A stretch of 64,000 nt of DNA, from the NCBI RefSeq assembly GCF_013149275.1, contig NZ_JABGNA010000003.1:1-64000 (forward strand). Reading direction: 5' to 3'. Below are positions 45,144 through 54,592 of the stretch, one piece after another. The notes under the pieces are model-generated. The model ran no database searches, was not told where the DNA came from, and was given only the letters and a program-made list of their open reading frames with translations. The position numbers and the translations under genes were made by a program. The DNA comes from Mucilaginibacter sp. SG564. GTDB taxonomy: Bacteria; Bacteroidota; Bacteroidia; Sphingobacteriales; Sphingobacteriaceae. Each line of letters opens with the position of its first letter. Position 1 is the stretch's first letter.

Positions 45144-45902
45144 TTAAAGTTCGCCGCTTTTTTGAACCGGTGCGGCATCCTGCGATTCGTTGTCAACTTT
45201 CTCTGGGATGCTGATCACCCGATAGCTGGTTTGGTTATCATGTACTACCTCCTCCAGGTAAATATCATCGGGTGTTACCCAATATTTTTTACCTTTTAAA
45301 TTCACTTTATGAGCGCCTGCCGGCAGCTGATCGGTCATATCGCCAACTGAAGGCATTTGCGTATTGGTTGAGTCGGCTGTAGCTGTTGTATTCTGATCGG
45401 TATTCAACACGCCATCTTTCCCGGCTACAACATAGGTGGTTTTACCGTCATCCTTAGTTATTTGCTGATAGTATACGCCATTGTATTCATAATACTGTAT
45501 ACCATTTATGGCAATAGATTGGGCACCTTCTGGTAACGACGGCACTTCGGCGCCTACAGGAGGAGCGGCAACCTCATAACCGCCATTGGCACCTGGCTGG
45601 TAAAATGTACCGCCATAGTAATAATATTGATTGGGTCCCCAGAAAAATGGATAGTAACCAAATGGCAGGACATTCACAAAAAGCCCGACATTGGCATATA
45701 CATGCGGACGATAATACCCCCGGAAACCTGCATGAACGACTGGGCTCCGGTAACCGAAACCACCACCAAAATGGGCACGGCCAAACCCGCCTCTAAAACC
45801 ACCAAAATGCCCGCCCCGTTGAGCCTGGGCGGTAGTTGCCACACCAAATACCAATAAACCTGCCAGTGACAGATTTATAAAGGACCTATTTAACGCTTTC
45901 AT
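45144..45902 (-). CDS. DUF6515-family secreted protein
   Basis: 252 residues. Signal peptide (about 1-28, ending ATTAQAQ), a Gly/Phe/Arg-rich segment (about 29-60, GGHFGGFRGGFGRAHFGGGFGY), a hydrophobic aromatic stretch (PFGYYPFFWGPNQYYYYGG), then repeated small beta units, each with G-x-x-YYEYNGVYYQQ or KKYWVTPDDIYLEE patterns. This is the DUF6515 layout seen widely in Sphingobacteriaceae. No function is known; envelope location is expected. Confidence 0.8.
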   Translation of the reverse strand: MKALNRSFINLSLAGLLVFGVATTAQAQRGGHFGGFRGGFGRAHFGGGFGYRSPVVHAGFRGYYRPHVYANVGLFVNVLPFGYYPFFWGPNQYYYYGGTFYQPGANGGYEVAAPPVGAEVPSLPEGAQSIAINGIQYYEYNGVYYQQITKDDGKTTYVVAGKDGVLNTDQNTTATADSTNTQMPSVGDMTDQLPAGAHKVNLKGKKYWVTPDDIYLEEVVHDNQTSYRVISIPEKVDNESQDAAPVQKSGEL

Positions 45903-46051
45903 GACACTATTAATTAAAAATTGTATGAACCTAAAATTGCTTTCCCTCTCCTTAAAAAGCTATTATTTAGATGTGCAAACACCTTTTAAGTTTAAAGCCG
46001 AAATGTTAAAATTTGTTAATTTTTTAGAACAAAGCCAGTATTACAACCCAC

Positions 46052-46083
46052 AAAAAAAGCACCTTTTACCAGGTGCTTTTTTT
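46052..46083. terminator. Terminator in the spacer before the phosphodiesterase gene end
   Basis: AAAAAAAGCACCT pairs with AGGTGCTTTTTTT around TTTACC. On the minus strand it follows the stop at 46106 by 22 bases. An open frame across 45901-46089 on the plus strand runs through this stem and is not a gene. Confidence 0.85.
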
Positions 46084-46105
46084 AATTAAATATTAGCAAG
46101 AAATT

Positions 46106-47335
46106 TTACTTTTTTGGAGTGATCACCACCCATTTATTGGTGGTATTATCTGGGGCTTCCAGTACTACTTTATAAAAATCAGAAGGCAGATCTTTTACAT
46201 TCAGCAGCGCGTGCCGTTGTGCTATGGGATATTCGCCCATGAGCTTGTAATTATCCACACCACCGGTTTTGAAGTTGTTGGTAGGCGTAACATAAACCTT
46301 AACATTTCCTTTGGTATCCGATGCTTTCCAGGATACATCGATGCTGTTTTGAAAGTAATTTAATTTAACATCACTTACGGAAACGGCTCCGATCAAAGGC
46401 GTACCGTCAACTTCCCTGCCTGCATCTCCGGTTAGTTTCACATTCATGAACCTCGCTAAAGTAGGCATAATATCTACAATGCCCGGATCGGCAACATTGG
46501 CGTACTGATTTAGATTAGGGTAATTAGTCACCAACCAGGTATTGCGCTGACGATCTGACTGCCCGCCGTGGCCCCTGCCGTTGGCTTCGCTTCTGCCATG
46601 ATCGGTGGTGATGATCAGCAGCCAGTCTTCGTTAAATTTTTTCTTGCGATAATTGATAGCCTCATAAACTTTTCCAACCTGCGCATCCATCATCTTTACC
46701 GCATCATAAAATTCCGGACTGTCGCCATGCGCATGGCCCATATCATCGGTGTATTCCAGGTAGATCCAGGACAGATCAGGCGCCACAGTTTTTATGCTGT
46801 TGCTGGCCTGAGCCACCACTTCCTCGTCAATGCGGTGCATATAGTCGCCTTTGTGCTTAAAATGAACCGTATCTAACTCAAAACCATCAGCTTTATAATC
46901 CATCTTAAGATTGCCGGTTTGTTTTAAGCCTTCGCCTATCAATTTGGTGCGGTTGTCTGTCCAGCTGGAATATACCCCAATTTTTTTCGCGGGATACTGC
47001 TCTTTAAAAAGCCTAAAAATAGTTTGATAATTATAATTCGGATCCTTGATATCGTTATCAGGTACGTTGTGCTTGTTAAGCCAGGTTCCGGTTAACAGAC
47101 TATTGTAACCCACTGCCGAAATGGTAGGCGTTTCGTTATAAGTCCCTTTGTCACCACCCACATGTATCCGGAGGTATTTGCCATCTTTGATCACATTTTT
47201 GAGGTTCGGCAGATCCAGTTTTTCAATAACATCAGCCGGTATGCCATCTGCAATAATATATACCGCCTTTTTAACCTTTTGGGCATGTGCCGAAAGGGTT
47301 AGTGCCGAACACAGTATCAGCAATGTTTTTTTCAT
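46106..47335 (-). CDS. Secreted alkaline-phosphatase-superfamily nucleotide pyrophosphatase/phosphodiesterase
   Basis: 409 residues from the ATG at 47335 (MKKTLLILCSALTLSAHAQ, a clear signal peptide). Type I phosphodiesterase layout (PF01663): metal-binding aspartate in YIIADGIPADVIEKL, nucleophile region ETPTISAVGYNSLLTGT with the expected threonine, YTDDMGHAHG and TTDHGRSEANGRGHGG for the second metal site. It hydrolyses phosphate mono- or diesters in the periplasm. It lies 62 bases downstream of a SusD gene on the same strand, so the SusC/SusD pair may import, or collect substrate for, this enzyme. Confidence 0.87.
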   Translation of the reverse strand: MKKTLLILCSALTLSAHAQKVKKAVYIIADGIPADVIEKLDLPNLKNVIKDGKYLRIHVGGDKGTYNETPTISAVGYNSLLTGTWLNKHNVPDNDIKDPNYNYQTIFRLFKEQYPAKKIGVYSSWTDNRTKLIGEGLKQTGNLKMDYKADGFELDTVHFKHKGDYMHRIDEEVVAQASNSIKTVAPDLSWIYLEYTDDMGHAHGDSPEFYDAVKMMDAQVGKVYEAINYRKKKFNEDWLLIITTDHGRSEANGRGHGGQSDRQRNTWLVTNYPNLNQYANVADPGIVDIMPTLARFMNVKLTGDAGREVDGTPLIGAVSVSDVKLNYFQNSIDVSWKASDTKGNVKVYVTPTNNFKTGGVDNYKLMGEYPIAQRHALLNVKDLPSDFYKVVLEAPDNTTNKWVVITPKK

Positions 47336-47397
47336 ATTAACGATCATTTGCAATAGTTTTTAATTTTCTAAGATAATATAATCAGGTTACCTGGATA

Positions 47398-48858
47398 TTA
47401 TGGTTGTATGATCCAGGTTGTTGCATTGATGTCATCCCCACCTGGGAACTGCCGTTTAATGGCATCGTTTACGTTTTGCTGATTTAATTGCAACTCTGTT
47501 TGCGGATACAGGAAACGCTTAGGTACCCGTTTGTTGTTCAATACACCATCGCCAGAAACATCAAACGTTGGGAAACTGGTACGGCGGTTTTCAAAAAATG
47601 GCTGCCAGCCGCTGTTCATAAATGAAGCGATATACTTTTGAGTGATGATCTTTTGAATATCATCCGTCCCACTCAATTGCACCGCAGCCTGGGCAAGGTA
47701 ACTGTTAATACCTGCCTGATCGATGCCATAAAAGGTCATGGAGGCCTGGATACCTTTCTGATAGTAATCGTTTGCGCTTCCGCTTATCCAACCCCGGGCA
47801 GCAGCTTCTGCTAAAATAAATTGCAGCTCTCCGTAACCCATGGCTATACTTGGCTCGTTGGTTGGATTGCTGTAAAAACGGGGATTGATCCTGGATATCT
47901 CACCGCTTACCTGTCTTTTCGCATTCACATCTACCGGGTCGCTGCCTTTGATGCCGCCGTAAGCTGTAAAGTCGTTATCTGCCGCGGAGGAATGATTTGG
48001 GGCCTTTTGAGCAAAGCTAAACAAGCGTGGATCTTTCAGTTGTTTAAGCATATCAACAAAAGTTTCTTCCATATAGTAAGCAGTCTGGATACTATTGTCA
48101 TTATAATAAGGATAACGGTCATTATCCAGGTCATAAAACTTTAACTGCGCGTTATCGGCATTACTACCAAAAATTGGGTATTGCGCGGGATTGTTTACAA
48201 TATCGGCAAAGCGTTGTTTAAAGTTATAAGCGGAGTTATTTGCCTTAATAGAAAGACTCATCAGTACCCTCAGCGATAAAGTATTGATAGCTTTTTTCCA
48301 CTGCTGCATATTGCCGCCATAAATGATATCACCCTGAACAGATGGAGTGCCCGAGGTGATAAGCCCATTGGCCGCTTTCAGATCATCAAGGATAGCCAGG
48401 TAAATACTTTCCTGCTTATCATATACAGGAGTGGTTTGATTTTGCTCTCCCTGTAAAGCCTGGCTGTAAGGAATGTCACCAAAATTTTGGGTCAGCTGCA
48501 GGAAATACCAGGCCCTGAAAAATTTGCTGATGGGTAAATACTCGGGCTTGTTGATCGTAGTTGCCGATTGCTCCATTTTTATGACCTGGCGAAGGTTGTT
48601 GTAATTAGAAAAATCGCCGCGGGTCCAGCCATAGTATTGATAATTGGAGGCCGATTCGGTAACCGCCATCTGCCTTATAGCTAAGGCAACGCTAAGACTG
48701 GTTGACTGAAACGCGCTTTGTTCAACGGTGTTTAAAAGTAAATCAGGTGTAGCGGTTGTTGATTTATTGGGGTCTGTTTGAAACTCGCTAAACTTTTTAC
48801 ATCCTGGGGCACCTAAGGCCACGAAGGCCAGCAGTGCGAAAAATATCTTTTTCATCAA
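47398..48858 (-). CDS. SusD-like lipoprotein (SusD-like_2 type)
   Basis: 486 residues with a lipobox (LGAPGC, near residue 20). The opening CKKFSEFQTDPNKSTTATPDLLLN and the internal FFRAWYFLQLTQNFGDIPYSQAL belong to the SusD-like_2 branch (PF12771), which pairs with SusC proteins that lack glycan enzymes more often than classical SusD does. It follows its SusC gene by 8 bases. The partner ligand may be a phosphorylated compound, given the phosphodiesterase next door. Confidence 0.9.
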   Translation of the reverse strand: MMKKIFFALLAFVALGAPGCKKFSEFQTDPNKSTTATPDLLLNTVEQSAFQSTSLSVALAIRQMAVTESASNYQYYGWTRGDFSNYNNLRQVIKMEQSATTINKPEYLPISKFFRAWYFLQLTQNFGDIPYSQALQGEQNQTTPVYDKQESIYLAILDDLKAANGLITSGTPSVQGDIIYGGNMQQWKKAINTLSLRVLMSLSIKANNSAYNFKQRFADIVNNPAQYPIFGSNADNAQLKFYDLDNDRYPYYNDNSIQTAYYMEETFVDMLKQLKDPRLFSFAQKAPNHSSAADNDFTAYGGIKGSDPVDVNAKRQVSGEISRINPRFYSNPTNEPSIAMGYGELQFILAEAAARGWISGSANDYYQKGIQASMTFYGIDQAGINSYLAQAAVQLSGTDDIQKIITQKYIASFMNSGWQPFFENRRTSFPTFDVSGDGVLNNKRVPKRFLYPQTELQLNQQNVNDAIKRQFPGGDDINATTWIIQP

Positions 48859-48866
48859 TTTTCTGG

Positions 48867-51800
48867 TTAAAATTTAATGTTAGCATTAAAACCTATGGTG
48901 CGGGTTGACGGGGTTTGCAGGTTATCAACACCAGTGTCCGGATCTACGTTCGGAATTTTGGCAAACAGGAACAGGTTTCGGCCAACGGCAGATAGATTAA
49001 GTCCTTTGATAAATGATTTCTGAAGCCATTTGCCGGGTACCTGCCAGGTTAAACTGATCTCGCGGATCTTTAAAAATGTTTGCGAATAATAGTTGTAGTT
49101 GGTATTGGCCGAATTGCTGGTGTTGGTCATGTAATCGATATAGTTGACCGCCTTGGTATTTGGCGCAAATTTGCGGGTGTCGCTGGTAATGTTACCATTT
49201 GAATCATAGGTAACCGATCCGGAAGTTACTACCACACCTTGCCCTACATAAGTAGCCTTGCCTGCATTGGCTTCATCACGATAGTGGTTGAGTGTACCCA
49301 TATTGGTACCGCCCCACCACATTTTCTGGTTAGTGGTTGAATACATTAAGCCGCCAACGCGTCCGTCAACCAATACTTTAAAGCTGAACTGCTTGTAAGT
49401 AAAGCTGTTCTCTATACCGTAGGTAAAATCCGGATCACCGTAACCTACGGATCTCGGGAAAGTGTCATCTAACGGGAAACCGTTGCTGCCATAAATAACA
49501 TTGCCGCTTGGGTCTTTTTGATACACGCTGGTATAAATCTTATCTACACGGTCACCAACTTTCAGGTTATTCAAGGTTGGCGCGTTATTGTATATACCGG
49601 TTAAATAACGATGATAGGTGCTGAAATTAGCAGCGATGTCCCAACGAAAGCCAGGAATTTTTACTGGCGTGGCCGTTAAAACGAGCTCTAAACCTTTGCG
49701 TTTGTACGTGTTTCCGTTAACCAGTTGTGAGCTAAAACCGCTGGTGTTGGAAATGGGGATAGAGAAAATATTGTTAAAATCGCTGGTTTGGTAATAGGTG
49801 GCTTCCAATCCTATGCGGTTGTTAAAGAACTTGGTATCGATACCAACTTCCCAGCTGTTAGAAGTTTGGGGGTGCAGATTCGCGTTCAATATAGATGAAC
49901 CATAGGAAAGAGAAGGAATATTATTCCAGGTATAGCCTTTTGAATAGGTTGGCAAATAGCTGTAAGTATAAGCGTTGTCATTCAACGTCGCACTTGAAAC
50001 CTGCGACCATGACCCACGCGCTTTTAACAGACTGAACCAATCAGGCAGTTTGGTTAATTGCGAAATCACTACTGATGATCCGAATGAAGGATAAAAGAAG
50101 CTGTTGTTTTGAGTAGGTAAGGTCGAAATAATATCATTACGGCCGGTTGCGGTTAAGTAAATAGCATTTAGATATTCCAGATCCAAAACACCGTAAACGC
50201 TGCTGGTGCGCCGCTCTTCCAGGGCATTTGTGGCAGTAACCGGATTGGTTGAGTTACTTAAATTATAAAAACCGGGGATAGTTAAACCATCCGTTGCCGA
50301 ACTACCATATTTATCATTACGATAATAATTAGAACCACCTACCTGCGCATGTAATTTGAATTTTTCTGAAAAGGTATGGTTAAAGTCGGCTATCAGATCT
50401 GATGTGATATCAAAGAAATTATCGTTCGAAACCGTAAAGTTACCCCTTGATTTATTACCATAACCAATATAGCTTTTAGGTTCGTCGTACGTCCTGTTCA
50501 GTCCGTAGGAGTTCATCCCGTTTCTGAACTGTATACTAAAGTCAGGGCTGATCTTATAATTCAGGTTCAATGATCCAAAAGTGCTGTTCTTATCATAACC
50601 CCTTAAGTATTCATAAGCCTGGAAATAAGGGTTATTGTAATAAGAGTTATTATAGTTGCGCTGTTGCAAGCCTACCTGTCCCGGAGCCCAATAATTGCGC
50701 AGATCCTTAACACTAACATCGGCACCGGTCCACAAGATCAGGTTGTATAAATAGTTTGTAGGGCCGTAACCAACCTCGGGGAAGTTTTTGGTATACTGCT
50801 TATTAAAGGTTATACGGGCGTCTGCGGTAAGATTATCAGACAAGTTATAGTTGCCCGACAGATTGAAGGATGTATTGTTCAAATCCGTATTAGGCACAAT
50901 ACCAACCTGGTAAACATTTGATACCGAGGCACGGAAAGCCCCTTTGTCTGAACTTTTGGTGATACTGATATTATTTGATGAAATAACGCCAGTTCTGAAA
51001 AAGTCCTGGACATTATCTTTACCCCTAGATACCCATGGTGTAGGGATTCTTTTACCCGTTTGCGGATCGATAGGGCTATCATATTGCGGTAATTCAACAA
51101 ACCCACTTTTGGTTGATGGATCTTTCTGATCCAGTTTGGGCCCCCAGATCCAGCCGCCGCCTTCAGGGCCACCGCCAGAACCATCTACGTAGCTGTATTG
51201 ACCTTTAAAACCATCACCATATTCGGTTTGCACCTTTGGTATTCTGATAAAGCTAGGTTGCAGCTCTGTAGATGAATTGATCTCCACACTCAGGTCTTTA
51301 CCTTTACCCCGCTTGGTTGTGATCATGATGGCGCCGTTTTGACCGATAGAACCATACAGAGCAGACGCATTGGCCCCTTTCAATACAGTCATATTTTCGA
51401 TATCATCGGCATTAACTTTCCAGATATCTGCCGATTGATCCGGAATACCATCAATTACGATCAATGGCTGACGGCCACGAAGAGTAATGGTAGGGCTCTG
51501 GAACAGATCTGTAGAGCTTTGAACGGTTAAACCTGCAACGCGGCCTGTTAAATTGGAGAAAACGTTAGGCTCACGTGCTTTCACCAAATCTTCGCCTTTT
51601 ACCTCCTGAACAGCATAGCCAAGTTTTGCTTTCTCCTTTTTAACACCGAGTGCCGTAACAACTACTTCTGATAAACCTTTGGCATCATCTTCAAGCGTTA
51701 TCTGATATTTCTTGCTATCTGTTACGGTTACTTCCTGGGTTTTGAAGCCCATAAATTTTAAAATCAGGATATCGCCAGGTTTAGCCTTAAGTGAAAAATC

Positions 51801-52112
51801 GCCCTCCTGGTTGGTTGTAGTACCGGTGTTGGTTCCTTTTACCAGGATAGACACACCCGGAAGAGGCAGATTTTTTTGATCGGTGACATGCCCCCTTATA
51901 ATTTCAGCAGGCACTGATATCGAGGGGCTTAAATTAAATACCTGTTGATTCCCAACAGCATCTTTGCGCAGTGGATTACCGCGTCTGGGTAATGATGCAG
52001 GGGCATTATTCGCGCTGGCCGTAGTAGCACAAATGGCTACTGTGGCTACGCCAATAGCAAATGTTTTGTAAATCCATGATATTTCAAAACGTGGGTCAAT
52101 TTTTTTTTGCAT
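48867..52112 (-). CDS. SusC/RagA-type TonB-dependent transporter
   Basis: 1081 residues. Signal peptide (hydrophobic 17-34), a linker, carboxypeptidase-like beta domain (about 70-150, GHVTDQKNLPLPGVSILVKG), plug with SEVVVTALGVKKEKAKLGYA, NVFSNLTGRVAGLTV and QPLIVIDGIPDQ, then the barrel ending in NANIKF. No STN domain. The ALGVKKEK variant of the SusC signature is typical of SusD-like_2 partners. Coupled to the genes at 47398 and 46106. No dedicated regulator is seen. Confidence 0.94.
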   Translation of the reverse strand: MQKKIDPRFEISWIYKTFAIGVATVAICATTASANNAPASLPRRGNPLRKDAVGNQQVFNLSPSISVPAEIIRGHVTDQKNLPLPGVSILVKGTNTGTTTNQEGDFSLKAKPGDILILKFMGFKTQEVTVTDSKKYQITLEDDAKGLSEVVVTALGVKKEKAKLGYAVQEVKGEDLVKAREPNVFSNLTGRVAGLTVQSSTDLFQSPTITLRGRQPLIVIDGIPDQSADIWKVNADDIENMTVLKGANASALYGSIGQNGAIMITTKRGKGKDLSVEINSSTELQPSFIRIPKVQTEYGDGFKGQYSYVDGSGGGPEGGGWIWGPKLDQKDPSTKSGFVELPQYDSPIDPQTGKRIPTPWVSRGKDNVQDFFRTGVISSNNISITKSSDKGAFRASVSNVYQVGIVPNTDLNNTSFNLSGNYNLSDNLTADARITFNKQYTKNFPEVGYGPTNYLYNLILWTGADVSVKDLRNYWAPGQVGLQQRNYNNSYYNNPYFQAYEYLRGYDKNSTFGSLNLNYKISPDFSIQFRNGMNSYGLNRTYDEPKSYIGYGNKSRGNFTVSNDNFFDITSDLIADFNHTFSEKFKLHAQVGGSNYYRNDKYGSSATDGLTIPGFYNLSNSTNPVTATNALEERRTSSVYGVLDLEYLNAIYLTATGRNDIISTLPTQNNSFFYPSFGSSVVISQLTKLPDWFSLLKARGSWSQVSSATLNDNAYTYSYLPTYSKGYTWNNIPSLSYGSSILNANLHPQTSNSWEVGIDTKFFNNRIGLEATYYQTSDFNNIFSIPISNTSGFSSQLVNGNTYKRKGLELVLTATPVKIPGFRWDIAANFSTYHRYLTGIYNNAPTLNNLKVGDRVDKIYTSVYQKDPSGNVIYGSNGFPLDDTFPRSVGYGDPDFTYGIENSFTYKQFSFKVLVDGRVGGLMYSTTNQKMWWGGTNMGTLNHYRDEANAGKATYVGQGVVVTSGSVTYDSNGNITSDTRKFAPNTKAVNYIDYMTNTSNSANTNYNYYSQTFLKIREISLTWQVPGKWLQKSFIKGLNLSAVGRNLFLFAKIPNVDPDTGVDNLQTPSTRTIGFNANIKF

Positions 52113-52363
52113 AAATTGGCAATTCGTTAATTAAATGTTCTACTGTTTAATGGCGATTCTTTTAACCGGCATCTCGCACATGCCGGTTAATATTTTACCC
52201 CGATTACCTGGAATGGGGTAAAGCATTTGCTCTGTTGCTTTCTTTTCTTTTTATAACTGTGTTTAACTTTTTACTCTTTGTTTGGCAGCCATGTGTTCTC
52301 TATACCTTCAGATGAGGTTTGTTACACTTTTATTTTCGCAGACCTACAATCAACAACATATAC

Positions 52364-52630
52364 TTACTGATTATCAGCCGCATGACGTCTATTTCGTTTT
52401 CTCCATTTATCGTTATACATCCCATAAAATGCGATAAGGGCCCAGGCAATGTTGATGAAAGCAGCAGGATAAGAATGATCAACGTAAGTATTTATGCCCA
52501 GCAGGATGCCACCTAACAGATTAGAAATATGAAAAGCGTAGGATGAAAGCCTCCACTTTTTGGTAACAAGCAAATAATAGGATACCAGGAACAGTAATGT
52601 CCCCAGCCATCCCATGCCCTGGTAGATCAT
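52364..52630 (-). CDS. Small CBU_0592-like membrane protein
   Basis: 88 residues from the ATG at 52630; an ATG at 52651 would add seven. Three membrane helices (GWLGTLLFLVSYYLLV, YAFHISNLLGGILLGINTYV, AFINIAWALIAFYGMY) and a basic tail. The pattern matches the small CBU_0592-like family, widespread and uncharacterised. It ends about 250 bases from the SusC start and lies back to back with the TetR gene at 52823, which may control it. Confidence 0.72.
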   Translation of the reverse strand: MIYQGMGWLGTLLFLVSYYLLVTKKWRLSSYAFHISNLLGGILLGINTYVDHSYPAAFINIAWALIAFYGMYNDKWRKRNRRHAADNQ

Positions 52631-52754
52631 ATTGATGTTACCGAAGCACATTGTCTAACAAATTCTTTTGTAAAATTTATTCATACGCCTTTTTTAGAAA
52701 ACGATCAAAATAACTCATCGCATGTTAAGCTTTCGTAAATATAAAATTAAATAA

Positions 52755-52795
52755 ACTGAACATTCAGTAAATTTATTTTTACAATTATATTTTTG
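52755..52795 (+). promoter_or_regulatory. Putative TetR operator and -7 box
   Basis: ACTGAA-CA-TTCAGT (52755-52768) is a perfect 6+6 inverted repeat. TATTTTTG (52788-52795) fits TAnnTTTG. Both lie between the divergent small membrane gene and the TetR gene at 52823, so the repressor may control both. Confidence 0.55.
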
Positions 52796-52822
52796 TGCTT
52801 TTATGGTAAGTTTGACGAACAT

Positions 52823-53431
52823 ATGGGCAGAAAAAGTTTAAAAGAAGATCAGCAAAAAAGAATAATCGAAGCCTTTTATCAAATCGCGAAAAATGAAGGG
52901 ATTGAAAACACTTCATTTGGCAAGGTGGCAAAGGAGCTGGATATGCATCCGAGCCTGGTGGTACATTATTTCTCCACCAAAGAGGAGATGCTACTTGGGC
53001 TGATCGACTTTATTATCAGCAGTTACGAAAAAATATATATTCCTGAAAATGAAAGCATTGATCCGTTAAACCGGCTGATTGAAGTTTTAAATAACATTTT
53101 CTCAAGAAAATGGGATAGTTATATTGACGACAGTATTTTTTACAATTGTTTCGCGCTGATATTCAGAAACCCCCTGATCAAGTTTAAATTTAAAGAAATG
53201 CATCTCCTGCTAAGAGAATGGCTTAAAAATCTAATTCAGGAGTGCATGGACAAGAAACTGATAGACTGCGCAGAAGCAGAACTTGCTTCGGATTTAATTT
53301 TTGTGATCTCCGATGGGGCCTATTATTTTTTAAGCATGATTAATGATCAGGCTGATTACGAAAAACATGCAAAAAGATATAAAATTGAAGCGTTTAAAAT
53401 ATTAGGCCTGAATTCTCAACTTATTTTATGA
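52823..53431 (+). CDS. TetR-family transcriptional regulator (1)
   Basis: 202 residues from the ATG at 52823; the ATG at 52793 overlaps the -7 box. N-terminal HTH (LKEDQQKRIIEAFYQIAKNEG, then TSFGKVAKELDMHPSLVVHYFSTKEEML) of the TetR_N type, followed by a helical ligand domain. It probably represses its own promoter through the ACTGAA/TTCAGT palindrome and may control the divergent membrane gene. The spacer 53432-53851 after it is AT-rich; I see no gene there. Confidence 0.88.
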   Translation: MGRKSLKEDQQKRIIEAFYQIAKNEGIENTSFGKVAKELDMHPSLVVHYFSTKEEMLLGLIDFIISSYEKIYIPENESIDPLNRLIEVLNNIFSRKWDSYIDDSIFYNCFALIFRNPLIKFKFKEMHLLLREWLKNLIQECMDKKLIDCAEAELASDLIFVISDGAYYFLSMINDQADYEKHAKRYKIEAFKILGLNSQLIL

Positions 53432-53862
53432 TTTACTTAACGTTTAGATCATAAATAAGCTTACTTGCCGATACAGAAAATAATTAATATCTGATAATCA
53501 AGGAGTTATGCAACTTCAGTTACAAGATAGTTACAGACATTTCGACCTAATAAAAGGACGCTCCACAATCTGAGAGATGTGGATAACTTGTCAAAAGTAT
53601 GCATTACTTTTCACTATTTGTCATTTTTTTTAAAAAAAATCAGGTGTGATTTAAAATCGTGATGCGAAATCTTCATACTAAGAGGAAGAGATAGCCATGG
53701 TACATAGGTATTCTCTTGCATCCTAAACTACTTACGGTGGTACAAAATCTTACTTTTAAGCTTTCTTAATAAATCCATATACGTTCGGCTTACCTTTCTT
53801 TTTTGATGATTTAAAAAACAAAATACAGACAATCATTTTATTTACTCGTAAATGACGAAACA

Positions 53863-53886
53863 AAAATATAACGGTCATTATATTTG
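53863..53886 (+). promoter_or_regulatory. TetR operator copy 1 over a -7 box
   Basis: AATATAACGGTCATTATA matches the two sites at 54506 and 54549. It overlaps TATATTTG (53879-53886), a perfect TAnnTTTG, so binding would block transcription of the TetR gene itself. Confidence 0.7.
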
Positions 53887-53890
53887 TCAC

Positions 53891-54487
53891 GTGAATCAAT
53901 CGAAAACAGAGCGAACCCGTGCGTATATCATTGAGATGACCGCACCTATCTTCAATAAGCAAGGTTATGCGGGTACGTCGATTACGGATCTCACTGCTGC
54001 AACCAAATTGACCAGCGGCAGTATTTACGGCAACTTCGCTAATAAAGAGGAAGTGGCATTGGCTGCGCTCGATTATAATATCAGCTGTTTTATGAAGGCT
54101 TTAAGCTCCGCGACTGCTAAAGCCAAAACACCCAAAGACAAACTGTTCGGTTATATCAAAGCTTTCAGCAGTTCCGGCAGTATGCGTTTCCATGACGGGG
54201 GCTGCCCGATCCAGAATGCGCTGTGTGATGCGGATGACACAATGGAACCATTGCGCCAAAGAGCGGCCGAAGGGCTAAAAGCCTGGAAACAGGAACTAGC
54301 GGCCATAGTTGACCAAGGTATATTGGAAGGAATTTTTAAAGCCGATACCAAAAGTGATCAAATTGCCCTGCATGTAATAGCCTTATGCGAATTTGCGATG
54401 TCTACCTACAGCGCCACCAAAAGCCTGAAGCAAACAGACGAGATCCTGGATATGGCCATTGAGGTTGCCAAAGCCATTATAGTATAA
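53891..54487 (+). CDS. TetR-family transcriptional regulator (2)
   Basis: 198 residues if started at GTG 53891. The frame is open from an ATG at 53852, but that start lies before the operator and -7 box, so a near-leaderless GTG start (MNQSKTERTRAYIIEM) fits better; this is unproven. TetR_N HTH: FNKQGYAGTSITDLTAATKL, then GSIYGNFANKEEVALAALDY. The C-terminal ligand domain contains FHDGGCPIQNALCDADD with two cysteines, seen in the TetR_C_33-like group. The three matching operators at 53863, 54506 and 54549 indicate that it represses itself and the aldo/keto reductase. Confidence 0.85.
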   Translation: MNQSKTERTRAYIIEMTAPIFNKQGYAGTSITDLTAATKLTSGSIYGNFANKEEVALAALDYNISCFMKALSSATAKAKTPKDKLFGYIKAFSSSGSMRFHDGGCPIQNALCDADDTMEPLRQRAAEGLKAWKQELAAIVDQGILEGIFKADTKSDQIALHVIALCEFAMSTYSATKSLKQTDEILDMAIEVAKAIIV

Positions 54488-54505
54488 CCCATTTTTTTAC
54501 CTAAT

Positions 54506-54572
54506 AATATAACGACCATTATTTTTTAAATAGACTTAAACACGACACAAAATATAACGATCATTATTTTTT
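54506..54572 (+). promoter_or_regulatory. Two TetR operators upstream of the aldo/keto reductase
   Basis: AATATAACGACCATTATTTT (from 54506) and AATATAACGATCATTATTTT (from 54551) differ at one base and match the site at 53863. They are 45 bases apart, near four helical turns, which would allow cooperative binding. The second ends about 20 bases before the ATG at 54593. Confidence 0.72.
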
Positions 54573-54592
54573 TTACATTTTAATTATTCATC

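Noticed and set aside
45901..46089. Plus-strand open frame of 62 codons
   Set aside because: It crosses a terminator hairpin and is the start-side shadow of the DUF6515 gene; no protein-like composition.
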